DNA of 64,000 bases from Flavobacteriales bacterium. Its GTDB lineage: Bacteria > Bacteroidota > Bacteroidia > Flavobacteriales > UBA7430. The notes below the pieces were generated by a model. It had not been told where the DNA came from and searched no databases. It saw only the letters and a list, made by a program, of their open reading frames with translations. Made by a program: the position numbers and the translations under genes. This document shows positions 28,346-37,435 of the stretch, piece after piece (position 1 is the first letter of the stretch; each line of letters begins with the position of its first letter). Location: contig PAMD01000017.1 of NCBI GenBank assembly GCA_002707145.1, positions 25,439-89,438 of the forward strand, read 5' to 3'.

Positions 28346-29551
28346 TTACTCTAATTTTCCTGCTATAAACCCCGTGGTCCATGCAGATTGAAAATTAAAT
28401 CCACCGGTAATTCCGTCTATATCCAAAACTTCTCCAGCAAAATAAATATTAGGACAAACTTTGCTTTGCATTGTCGTCACCTCTATGTCCTCCAAAGATA
28501 CTCCTCCGCAAGTAACAAACTCTTCTTTAAAAGTGGTTTTTCCTAAAACTTGGTAAACATCATTTAACAAAATATTGATTAATCTATTCAGTTGTTTTTT
28601 AGATAAATCTAACCAAATAATATTTGGAGAGATCTGTAATCTATCTATAATATAAAGCCAAATACTGTTGGGTAAAGAAAAAGGATTTGCATTAGATATT
28701 TTTTTTCGTTTGATTGAATCAAAATTTTCAGATAAAAAACAAAATGCATCCTCTTCATTTTTAATTGAAATCCAATTGATCTGAACTTTAAATTCGTAAT
28801 TACTTTGATGTAAAAATCTTGCTCCCCAAGAAGATAACTTGAGAATCCCTGGCCCACTCATACCCCAATGCGTGATCAAAACAGGCCCTTGGTATCTGAG
28901 TTTTGTACGCTGAATCCGAACAATTGCATTTTCAACCACAACACCCATAAGTTTAGTAATTGATTCACCCGGCATATTAAAAGTAAACAAAGAAGGAATA
29001 GGAGAAATAATGTGGTGTCCTAATTTTTTCAACCAATCAAAACCTTTGGGTTTCGGGCTTCCTCCAGAAGCAATAATCACTTTATCAAAATGAAGTTTAT
29101 GATTTTTAAAGCATAAATAATAACCTTTAATATTAGGGATTATCTCAAGAATTCTAGCATTCTTAATCAGTTGTATTTTCTTAATTTGAAGCTCTCTTAA
29201 AAAGCAATCCACGATAGTTTGAGAATTATCAGAAATAGGAAACATTCTATTATCCGATTCCGTTTTTAAACCTATTCCTCTCTCTGAAAACCATTTAATT
29301 GTATCTCTTGGTTGAAAAACTTTAAATGCTTTTTTTAAGAACTTAGCTCCTCTGGGGTAGAATCGGGATAAAGCAGAGGGTTGAAAACAGGCATGTGTTA
29401 CGTTGCACCTCCCTCCTCCTGATATTTTTACTTTTGAGAGAATCTTATCAGATTTTTCGTAAAGAAAAACCTCCGCATTTGGATGATGTTCTTTGGAAGA
29501 AAATGCTGCGAAAAATCCTGCAGCGCCTCCACCAATTACCGCTACTTTCAT
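28346..29551 (-). CDS. FAD-dependent oxidoreductase, HI0933/YhiN family
   Basis: 401 residues, start ATG 29549-29551. The N-terminal dinucleotide-binding motif is VIGGGAAGFFAA, followed by the family-specific LYEKSDKILSKVKISGGGRCNVTHA. The late block FVTCGGVSLEDIEV and the C-terminal FAGEVLDIDGITGGFNFQ are hallmarks of HI0933-like flavoproteins. The catalytic role of the family is not established. It is on its own transcript between typA and the RlmL-type gene. A one-mismatch -7 box (CATATTTG) lies 5 bases before the ATG, again suggesting a very short leader. Confidence 0.88.
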   Translation of the reverse strand: MKVAVIGGGAAGFFAAFSSKEHHPNAEVFLYEKSDKILSKVKISGGGRCNVTHACFQPSALSRFYPRGAKFLKKAFKVFQPRDTIKWFSERGIGLKTESDNRMFPISDNSQTIVDCFLRELQIKKIQLIKNARILEIIPNIKGYYLCFKNHKLHFDKVIIASGGSPKPKGFDWLKKLGHHIISPIPSLFTFNMPGESITKLMGVVVENAIVRIQRTKLRYQGPVLITHWGMSGPGILKLSSWGARFLHQSNYEFKVQINWISIKNEEDAFCFLSENFDSIKRKKISNANPFSLPNSIWLYIIDRLQISPNIIWLDLSKKQLNRLINILLNDVYQVLGKTTFKEEFVTCGGVSLEDIEVTTMQSKVCPNIYFAGEVLDIDGITGGFNFQSAWTTGFIAGKLE

Positions 29552-29617
29552 ATTTCAAATATGAATATTTAAAAAAATTGACCATTAAAAGTGAAATATT
29601 TTATTGGTTTTGATGAT

Positions 29618-31381
29618 TTATGAATTAATTTTCCTCATCCTCAAACTCTGAGGTGTTACCTCCAAATATTCATCTTTGCCAATATATTCCATAGATTCTT
29701 CTAATGAAAAAACAACTTTTGGAGCAATTTTCATTGCATCATCAGATCCCGACTTTCTCATATTTGTAAGTTGCTTCCCTTTTACAAGATTCACTTCTAA
29801 ATCATTGTCTCTAGAATGCTCTCCAACCACCTGACCTTTATAAATTATGTCTGCAGGTTCAACAAAAAATCGACCTCTGTCCTGGAGCCTATTAATAGCA
29901 AAGCCAGTGGACGGACCTTTTTCCATAGAAATTAGAGAACCCTTTGTTCTCGAAACTATATCTCCTTTGTAAGGACAAAACTCTCTAAATCTATGTGTCA
30001 TAATTGCTTGACCTGATGTTCCAGTAAGCATGTTATTTCTTAATCCAATTAATCCTCTAGATGGGATATCAAATTCTAAATGTTGAAGGTCTCCTTTGGG
30101 CTCCATAACCAAAAGGTCTCCCTTTCTTTGCGTAACTAATTCTATTGCCTTACCAGAGTATTCCTCAGGCACATCTATAACTAAAGTCTCGTATGGCTCG
30201 CATTTTACTCCATCAATTTCTTTTTCAATGACTTGTGGTTTTCCAACCTGAAGTTCATAGCCTTCTCTTCTCATCGTTTCAATAAGAACAGACAAGTGAA
30301 GGATACCTCTACCATATACATTAAACTTATCTTCTGAATTTGTAGTCTCTACTTTCAGAGCAAGATTTTTCTCTGTTTCCTTAAATAGTCGATCTCTTAG
30401 ATGTCTAGAAGTAACAAACTTCCCTTCTTTCCCGAAAAATGGAGAATTATTAATAGTAAACAACATACTCATCGTAGGCTCATCAACAGATATTCTTGGC
30501 AATGCCTCAGGTGCATTAATATCAGAAAGAGTATCACCAATTTCAAAATCATCCAAACCAATTACTGCACAAAGGTCTCCACTTCTGACTCTAGTAACTT
30601 CAGTTCTACCGAGACCTTCAAAAACAAAGAGTTCTTTGATTCTAACTTTTTTATTCACACCATCTTTACACAGCATGTAATCTTTTCCCTTTTCAACATC
30701 ACCGCGGAACACTCTTCCTATGGCAATCCTACCCTTAAAACTTGAAAAATCTAATGAAGTAATTTGCATTTGAAGCGTTCCAGGTCTGTAGGGTGCCTCA
30801 GGGATACTTTCAATCACAGCATCTAGCAAAGCAACAATATCTTTAGTTGGTTTTTGCCAGTCTGTACTCATCCATCCTTCTTTGGAGGATCCATAAATAG
30901 TCACAAAATCAAGCTGGTCTTCGCTGGCGTCTAAATTAAACATCAAATCAAATACTTGCTCCTGGACGATATCAGGCGTACAGTTTTCTTTGTCTACTTT
31001 ATTTACAACAACGATAGGTTTTAATCCAAGAGCAATTGCCTTAGTGAGAACAAATCGAGTTTGGGGCATGGCACCCTCAAAAGCATCAACAAGTAACAAA
31101 ACTCCGTCTGCCATTTTCAAAACACGTTCCACTTCACCACCGAAATCTGCATGGCCAGGGGTGTCGAGAATATTAATTTTAACACCATTATAATTTGCAG
31201 CGACATTCTTTGAAAGAATCGTAATTCCTCTTTCACGCTCTAAATCATTGTTATCTAATATGAGTTCTCCAGAATCTTTTCTTGGATTCATAATTTGACA
31301 TTCATGTATAATCTTATCAACCAAAGTAGTTTTTCCGTGATCAACATGGGCAATGATTGCAATATTTCGAATAGATATCAT
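29618..31381 (-). CDS. typA: Ribosome-associated GTPase TypA/BipA
   Basis: 587 residues. G1 AHVDHGKTT, G3 DTPGHADFGGEVER and G4 NKVDKEN are in the first 140 residues, then EF-G-like domains II, III and V and the TypA-specific C-terminal domain (ending TPQSLRMRK). It binds 70S ribosomes and helps ribosome assembly and stress adaptation. It is slightly shorter than the usual ~605 residues, which comes from the C-terminal tail, not from a lost domain. Its own transcription unit is bounded by about 230 empty bases upstream. Confidence 0.96.
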   Translation of the reverse strand: MISIRNIAIIAHVDHGKTTLVDKIIHECQIMNPRKDSGELILDNNDLERERGITILSKNVAANYNGVKINILDTPGHADFGGEVERVLKMADGVLLLVDAFEGAMPQTRFVLTKAIALGLKPIVVVNKVDKENCTPDIVQEQVFDLMFNLDASEDQLDFVTIYGSSKEGWMSTDWQKPTKDIVALLDAVIESIPEAPYRPGTLQMQITSLDFSSFKGRIAIGRVFRGDVEKGKDYMLCKDGVNKKVRIKELFVFEGLGRTEVTRVRSGDLCAVIGLDDFEIGDTLSDINAPEALPRISVDEPTMSMLFTINNSPFFGKEGKFVTSRHLRDRLFKETEKNLALKVETTNSEDKFNVYGRGILHLSVLIETMRREGYELQVGKPQVIEKEIDGVKCEPYETLVIDVPEEYSGKAIELVTQRKGDLLVMEPKGDLQHLEFDIPSRGLIGLRNNMLTGTSGQAIMTHRFREFCPYKGDIVSRTKGSLISMEKGPSTGFAINRLQDRGRFFVEPADIIYKGQVVGEHSRDNDLEVNLVKGKQLTNMRKSGSDDAMKIAPKVVFSLEESMEYIGKDEYLEVTPQSLRMRKINS

Positions 31382-31615
31382 GGTTCAAAAATTAAGAATG
31401 CGAAAATACACAGAATAAATCATTGACTGAATAAATTGAAGATTTATTTACTTTTTAAATGCCATTTTAAATACTTTTGATAAATAATTTAAAGATTAAT
31501 TGACTTGATTAACAAGTATTATTTTTAAAAATTCAAATGATGAAAAAAAATATTAGTAATTAAAAGCCAAAAAAGATAATTGTACTGATATAATATATTT
31601 GAGAAAATCATTAGC

Positions 31616-33106
31616 TCATAAATCTTGTTGAACAGAATTTAAATATAAAACTTTCCATTTTGCAGATTCCCTAATCTTTGATGATGGGAGTTTTACGGCT
31701 TTTACTCGGACCAACTGACCTATTTTCATGCCTTTTGATTTGGCATAATCAAAATTTATACGAACAAGTCCAACAAAATACTTATCTCCTTCAACTCTAA
31801 TATGATCCTCTAAGACTTTGTAAACTGATCTTTTTGGTCTTTTTTTAGTTATTTGATTATGGAGAACCTTAAATCTTACACCTTCGTGATTTGCTACTCT
31901 TTGAAGTTTTAAACTAACAAAATCACCTACTTTAATGTTTTTATCTCCAAAATATTTGAAAGCTCCGTGAACATCATCCGAAACGACAAACTGAGCTAAA
32001 TCTTTTGCAATATTTAAACCATATATAATTCCATCTTGAGCCTTCCAATCATTAAAGACAAAAGAAACAATTGGATTAGCCCTGCGGTAACAAAAATTCA
32101 ATAAATGAATGTCTCTTTGGACATTTTTAAACCACGATTCGTTGACAACATTTTTCCAATCTTCGCTAATATTCTTTCCCAATTCTCTTTTTGACGAACT
32201 AATAACTTTGTAAAGAATTTTAGCGGCACCAAACTCTTTTTCTTTTACAAAAAGATGAAATAATTTAGTTTGTGATCGAATTAACTGTCCAGGACGAGTA
32301 TGACAAATGATTGTTTTACAAAGTGCTTGAATTTTACGTTCCTTGCCATCGCTTATGTCAGCCAATAATTCCCAAGCCAAATATTCCTTACTTCTCTTCT
32401 TAAGATAATCTAAAATAGATACCTCTGCGTTTTTAACATCTCCTATAGCTTGGTATGCTTTTGCTTTATAGTAGTCTATGTAAGGTATGTTCTTGTAGTT
32501 TTCCCCCACAAAGCTTAATTCCTCCAACAAAATAGATACATCTTCGGCAGAGGGTTTATCTTGATGAGTGATATGCTTAGCAATACACAAAAGCATTAAT
32601 TCTCCTAGAGAAGCTTTTTTCTCGCCATCTTCATTCAAAGCTAAAAAATGGTTTGAAGGCAAATTTCTAACACCTATATTAATAAGTAAACGAACATATG
32701 ACTTATTTAAATCTTGAGATTCAAGAATTGAGCTAGAAATAAATGTAAAAAGACTTGTTTGAGCGGGTAACTTAACGTGAGATATGGTATTATAAAGTCT
32801 ATCAAATATTGAAGAAGAAGCCTCAACACGAACTAGTTCTTTAATGAACTTACCTACTTGCCACAAAATATTTTCATGAATAACAGAATCTTTTAAAGGT
32901 ATATTTAGTGCATAGAACTCGTCTAGGTATGTGAAAAATTCATCTGCTTTTATTAAAAAACAATTTTTTTGGAGCAAATCGGTCAAGACTCTAGATAGGT
33001 CTTTTTTCACTATATCTATGCTTGTATCTTTTGAAAGCCTCTGGTGTGCCAATTCATAGGCTTGGAGTAGGTCTCCATCTCTTCTCAATTCATCAATTAC
33101 AGACAT
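31616..33106 (-). CDS. Uncharacterised helical-repeat protein with C-terminal beta/OB-like modules
   Basis: 496 residues, cytoplasmic (no signal peptide or membrane segment). The N-terminal two thirds are helical and TPR-like: LRRDGDLLQAYELAHQRL at the start, then KAKAYQAIGDVKNAEVSIL and LAWELLADISDGKERKIQAL. The C-terminal third has two beta-rich units, about 330-400 (KVGDFVSLKLQRV) and 415-490 (KGMKIGQLVRVKAVK), which look like S1/OB or cold-shock-like folds. From memory it resembles DUF7017-type proteins, some of which occur near defence loci, but here the neighbours are typA and a DUF349 gene. Possible role in RNA or ribosome biology; unproven. Confidence 0.6.
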   Translation of the reverse strand: MSVIDELRRDGDLLQAYELAHQRLSKDTSIDIVKKDLSRVLTDLLQKNCFLIKADEFFTYLDEFYALNIPLKDSVIHENILWQVGKFIKELVRVEASSSIFDRLYNTISHVKLPAQTSLFTFISSSILESQDLNKSYVRLLINIGVRNLPSNHFLALNEDGEKKASLGELMLLCIAKHITHQDKPSAEDVSILLEELSFVGENYKNIPYIDYYKAKAYQAIGDVKNAEVSILDYLKKRSKEYLAWELLADISDGKERKIQALCKTIICHTRPGQLIRSQTKLFHLFVKEKEFGAAKILYKVISSSKRELGKNISEDWKNVVNESWFKNVQRDIHLLNFCYRRANPIVSFVFNDWKAQDGIIYGLNIAKDLAQFVVSDDVHGAFKYFGDKNIKVGDFVSLKLQRVANHEGVRFKVLHNQITKKRPKRSVYKVLEDHIRVEGDKYFVGLVRINFDYAKSKGMKIGQLVRVKAVKLPSSKIRESAKWKVLYLNSVQQDL

Positions 33107-33244
33107 AAATCTAATTTAGGTCGTAAACTTACAAAACCATTAATATTAGACCTAAATAAAAATAGTCTAATTATGATAAGTATCAAGCTAATTAAATCTT
33201 TAATGTTCTTACAGGGCATCATTATAAAAAATGGCATAAATACC

Positions 33245-33252
33245 TATATTTG
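33245..33252 (+). promoter_or_regulatory. -7 element of the DUF349 gene
   Basis: TATATTTG, a perfect TAnnTTTG match, 36 bases before the ATG at 33288. No good -33 TTTG is visible. Confidence 0.5.
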
Positions 33253-33287
33253 TAAAGATTAAATAATTTCAAAAGTTACGAAATCCG

Positions 33288-35282
33288 ATGCTAGAAGAAG
33301 AAAAAAAACCGATTCAAGTGAATGATGAAAGTATAACTCAAAGCGAGTCTGAAAAAGAATCAAAAGAGAAACGTTCAATGAGTGACAAGAAAGATAGTTT
33401 AATGGAATCTAAAGAGTTTAAAAAAGATGAAGAAGAGCATAAATTAAGTTCTGAAGAACCATCTAAAATTACAAAAGAAAATTCTACTTCAATCGAAACT
33501 ATAGAAGCTAAAAATAAAAACTCTAAAAAGGTGGAAAATATTGAATCTTTAAGGATGGAAGATCTAAGCACAGAAGATTTAATATCTGCAATCAAATCAA
33601 AATTAAACACTGCACCGATTCAGAGTCTAAAACCATTTATCGATCAAGTAAAAAAGACTTTTTACGAAAGAAGTAACCAAGCTTACAATAAAGAATTAAA
33701 AAAATTTCAAGCTCTGCATCCTGAAAGTAATTCTGACAAAGAAGGAGATGATACGATTGAATTCGATTACTTATATCCATTTACTGAAGAATTTAAAGTG
33801 GTCTTGAAAGCTTACAAAACAGCTCGAGATACTTTTTATTCAGAACAAGAGAAAAACATGAATCTTAATTTAAAAATTAAGTTGGGACTGATAGAAGAAC
33901 TAAAAGAATTGTTAAACTCCGAAGAAAAAATAAAAGAAACTTTCAATCATTTTAAAGATATTCAAAAGCGTTGGAAAGTAGCTGGTCAAGTACCCAAATC
34001 TGAGTTGAATAACCTGTGGAATACTTATCATCATCACGTAGAAAACTTCTTTGATTATCTTAGGATAAACAACGACTTGAGAGACATTGAATTTAAAAGA
34101 AATTTAATCCAAAAAACTGAATTATGTGAAATTACCGAAGCACTAGATAAAGAGAAAAATTTAGACTCTGCATTTACTACCCTTCAATTACTTCATGAAA
34201 AATGGAAAGAAATTGGACCTGTAGGGAAATCAAATCGGGAAGAAATTTGGGAACGATTCCATACTGCAACTAAGATCCTTCACAAAAAAAGAAATGATTT
34301 CTTTGAAAAAAGAAAAGGAGAGTTTGAAATTAATTTCGAACAAAAAATATCTATGTGTGCAGAGGTAGAAAGTATTAATTCCTCTGAATTTTCTAATCAT
34401 AATGCTTGGCAAAAAACATCAATTTATATCAATAAATTACGTGATGATTGGAAAAACATTGGTCCAGTAAGTCGAGCCCAAAATAATCTTTCATGGACCC
34501 GCTTTATTACTGCCATTAAAATATTTAATTCAAAAAAGAACAATTTTTATAAAGAGTTAAAGAAAAGTCAAAATAAATCTCTTCAAGTCAAAATAGAACT
34601 AGTAAAGCAAGCGGAATCTCTTTCTCAAAGTACTGAATGGAAAAATACATCACAAATACTTAAGAAACTCCAACGAGACTGGAAAAAATCAGGAATTGCT
34701 CCAAGAAAAGAGTCAGATGCACTTTGGAACCGATTGAAAAATGCATGCAACATGTTTTTTGAAAATCTCAAAAAACAAAATGAAATACTAGACAAAAAAT
34801 TTGAAGTAAATCTCCAGACGAAAGAAGTTCTTTTAAAAAATTTAACAGACTATAAAAATACCGGTTCACCGAAAAAAGATCTTGATTCAATTAAATCTTT
34901 TATTGCTAATTGGAAAAGTATTGGTAAAGTTCCTAGTAAAAATATTAAATCAATAGAAAGTCGCTTTCGAAAATCAATAGATTGCTTATTTAAACAAATT
35001 GACCTTGACAAGTCAGAAAAAAAAGAGATTCAGTTCAAATCCAAAATGGATTTAATTGTTGCAGAAAATGACCCTACTAAACTAAGTGATGAACTTTTAA
35101 AAATTCAACTTTCTCATAAGAAATGTAAAAATGAACTCTCCCTTCTAGAAAATAATATCAGTTTTTTTAAACATGCAAAAGAGGATAATCCGATGGTTGT
35201 TGAGGTTAGAAAAAAAATTCAAAATCAAAAAGATAAGTTGGAAGAATTTACATCTCAAATAGCTTATATAAACACTCTCTAA
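33288..35282 (+). CDS. DUF349 repeat protein
   Basis: 664 residues. The first ~110 are a very Ser/Lys/Glu-rich disordered tail. Then come about five helical DUF349 repeats, each with a W-K-x-x-G-x-(V/A)-(P/G) core followed by (L/I)-W-x-R-(F/L): QKRWKVAGQVP, HEKWKEIGPVG, RDDWKNIGPVS, QRDWKKSGIAP and IANWKSIGKVP. The C-terminus is coiled coil. DUF349 proteins are widespread in Bacteroidota with no clear role; a link to nucleic acids or the cell envelope has been suggested only loosely. It is transcribed with its own promoter and followed after about 50 bases by uvrB. Confidence 0.85.
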   Translation: MLEEEKKPIQVNDESITQSESEKESKEKRSMSDKKDSLMESKEFKKDEEEHKLSSEEPSKITKENSTSIETIEAKNKNSKKVENIESLRMEDLSTEDLISAIKSKLNTAPIQSLKPFIDQVKKTFYERSNQAYNKELKKFQALHPESNSDKEGDDTIEFDYLYPFTEEFKVVLKAYKTARDTFYSEQEKNMNLNLKIKLGLIEELKELLNSEEKIKETFNHFKDIQKRWKVAGQVPKSELNNLWNTYHHHVENFFDYLRINNDLRDIEFKRNLIQKTELCEITEALDKEKNLDSAFTTLQLLHEKWKEIGPVGKSNREEIWERFHTATKILHKKRNDFFEKRKGEFEINFEQKISMCAEVESINSSEFSNHNAWQKTSIYINKLRDDWKNIGPVSRAQNNLSWTRFITAIKIFNSKKNNFYKELKKSQNKSLQVKIELVKQAESLSQSTEWKNTSQILKKLQRDWKKSGIAPRKESDALWNRLKNACNMFFENLKKQNEILDKKFEVNLQTKEVLLKNLTDYKNTGSPKKDLDSIKSFIANWKSIGKVPSKNIKSIESRFRKSIDCLFKQIDLDKSEKKEIQFKSKMDLIVAENDPTKLSDELLKIQLSHKKCKNELSLLENNISFFKHAKEDNPMVVEVRKKIQNQKDKLEEFTSQIAYINTL

Positions 35283-35334
35283 TCTTTATGTTCATAATAA
35301 TCTAAGTAAAATCTCTTTTTTTCATTGTCTCATT

Positions 35335-37344
35335 ATGAATTTTGAACTCGTTTCTGATTTTAACCCAACTGGAGATCAACCACAAGCCATTCAAGAAATT
35401 GTGGATGGTCTAAACAGAGATCTTCCATATCAAACTCTTCAGGGAGTCACAGGCTCTGGAAAAACCTTTACAATGGCCAATGTAATTATGGAGGTCAATA
35501 AACCAACTCTAGTTTTATGTCACAACAAAACATTGGCTGCTCAACTATATGGAGAATTTAAAGAGTTTTTCCCAAAAAATGCAGTAGAATATTTTGTCTC
35601 TTACTACGATTATTATCAACCTGAGGCGTATATTCCCCATTCTGGTATTTACATTGAGAAGGATTTATCAATCAATGAAGAAATAGAAAAACTTAGACTT
35701 AGCTCTTCTTCTACACTTCTTTCAGGTAGAAAAGATGTGATAGTTATTTCATCTGTTTCTTGCATTTATGGAATTGGAAATCCCGCAGAGTTTCACAAAA
35801 ACGTCATTGAATTAAAACTAAATCAAAAAATTAACCGACAAGAATTATTATTAAGTTTGGTATCATCTCTTTATTCCAGAACAGAAATAAATTTAGAGCG
35901 AGGACAATTTAGAGTCAAAGGCGATTCAATTGATATTTTCCCCGCCTATTCAGATTTTGGCTTAAGAATTATGCTTTGGGATAATGAAGTCGAGTCATTG
36001 GAATCATTTGATCCTGTTACAGGACATAAAATTGACGGCTTTGATGATCTTAAAATATATCCTGCAAACTTATTTGTCACATCAAAAGAACGCTTAGACG
36101 GAGCAAAACAGGAAATCAAATCAGATCTAATAAAACAGATTGATTATTTCAAAGAAATTGGAAAACATTTAGAAGCAAAAAGATTAGAGGAGAGAGTAAA
36201 TTTTGATTTGGAGATGATTCAAGAGCTTGGATATTGTTCAGGAATTGAAAATTACTCTAGATATCTAGATGGAAGAGACCCAGGAACTCGACCATTTTGT
36301 CTGATAGACTATTTCCCAGATAATTTTATGCTTTTTGTGGACGAAAGTCACGTCACATTACCTCAAGTGAGGGCCATGTTCGGAGGAGATAGATCGAGAA
36401 AGGAAAACCTTGTAGATTATGGTTTTAGACTGCCGGCTGCCATGGATAATCGTCCTCTTAAATTTGAGGAGTTTAAGGCTATCGTTCCACAAGTTGTGTT
36501 TGTGAGCGCTACTCCCGCAGATTATGAATTAGAACAATCAGAAGGAGTTATTGTAGAACAAATAATTCGTCCAACCGGGCTGCTGGATCCTATTATTGAA
36601 ATTCGTCCAACAAAAAATCAAATCGATGACCTTCTTGAAGAAATTACAAAAAGAGTCGAAAATCAAGAACGTATTTTAGTTACGACCCTGACAAAAAGAA
36701 TGGCAGAAGAACTAACAACATACCTAACAAAATATGGCGTAAAATGTAGATACATCCATTCTGATATAGATACAATTGAGCGTGTAGAAATCATGCGAGA
36801 TCTTCGTTTAGGAATTTTTGATGTCTTAGTTGGGGTCAATTTATTGAGAGAAGGGCTCGATCTCCCTGAAGTTTCTTTAGTCGCTATTTTAGATGCTGAC
36901 AAAGAGGGATTCTTACGCTCCCAACGCTCTTTAACCCAAACTGTGGGAAGGGCAGCTAGACATACCAGAGGGAGAGCAATTTTCTATGCAGATAAAACAA
37001 CCGACTCAATGAAGCGAACAATAGAAGATAACGAGAGGAAGAGGTCAATTCAAATGGTTTACAACACCAAAAATAATCTGATTCCTTTTTCTATAAAAAA
37101 ATCAAAAAAAAGCATCACAGACAGATCATCAATTATTGGAAAAACAACAATTTATGAGACTAATTCTGATATTAAATCACTTACATTTAATGAAGAAGAA
37201 ATAAAATACATGAGCGCTGAAGAGAAAATAAAAAAAATGTCTGAGTTCAGAAAAGCAATGGAAAATGCTGCCAAAGAACTAAATTTTATTGAAGCTGCAC
37301 GTTTTAGAGATTTAATTAGCCAACTGAAAAACTACCTTGATTAA
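35335..37344 (+). CDS. uvrB: Excinuclease ABC subunit B
   Basis: 669 residues. Walker A GVTGSGKTFTMANVI, beta-hairpin block YYDYYQPEAYIP, box II DESHVTLPQVRAMFGG, motif VSATPADYE and helicase motif VGVNLLREGLDLPEVSLV are all intact. The C-terminal UVR domain (about 630-669, MENAAKELNFIEAARFRDLI) binds UvrC. UvrB scans DNA with UvrA and opens the damage site in nucleotide excision repair. Length and all motifs are normal. Confidence 0.98.
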   Translation: MNFELVSDFNPTGDQPQAIQEIVDGLNRDLPYQTLQGVTGSGKTFTMANVIMEVNKPTLVLCHNKTLAAQLYGEFKEFFPKNAVEYFVSYYDYYQPEAYIPHSGIYIEKDLSINEEIEKLRLSSSSTLLSGRKDVIVISSVSCIYGIGNPAEFHKNVIELKLNQKINRQELLLSLVSSLYSRTEINLERGQFRVKGDSIDIFPAYSDFGLRIMLWDNEVESLESFDPVTGHKIDGFDDLKIYPANLFVTSKERLDGAKQEIKSDLIKQIDYFKEIGKHLEAKRLEERVNFDLEMIQELGYCSGIENYSRYLDGRDPGTRPFCLIDYFPDNFMLFVDESHVTLPQVRAMFGGDRSRKENLVDYGFRLPAAMDNRPLKFEEFKAIVPQVVFVSATPADYELEQSEGVIVEQIIRPTGLLDPIIEIRPTKNQIDDLLEEITKRVENQERILVTTLTKRMAEELTTYLTKYGVKCRYIHSDIDTIERVEIMRDLRLGIFDVLVGVNLLREGLDLPEVSLVAILDADKEGFLRSQRSLTQTVGRAARHTRGRAIFYADKTTDSMKRTIEDNERKRSIQMVYNTKNNLIPFSIKKSKKSITDRSSIIGKTTIYETNSDIKSLTFNEEEIKYMSAEEKIKKMSEFRKAMENAAKELNFIEAARFRDLISQLKNYLD

Positions 37345-37435
37345 TAATATATTAATTCAAAAATCATCATTAACTTTAAACGCATGAGATTTTAACCATA
37401 AATTTTATATACTTGTCCAACCAAAAAAATGAAAA

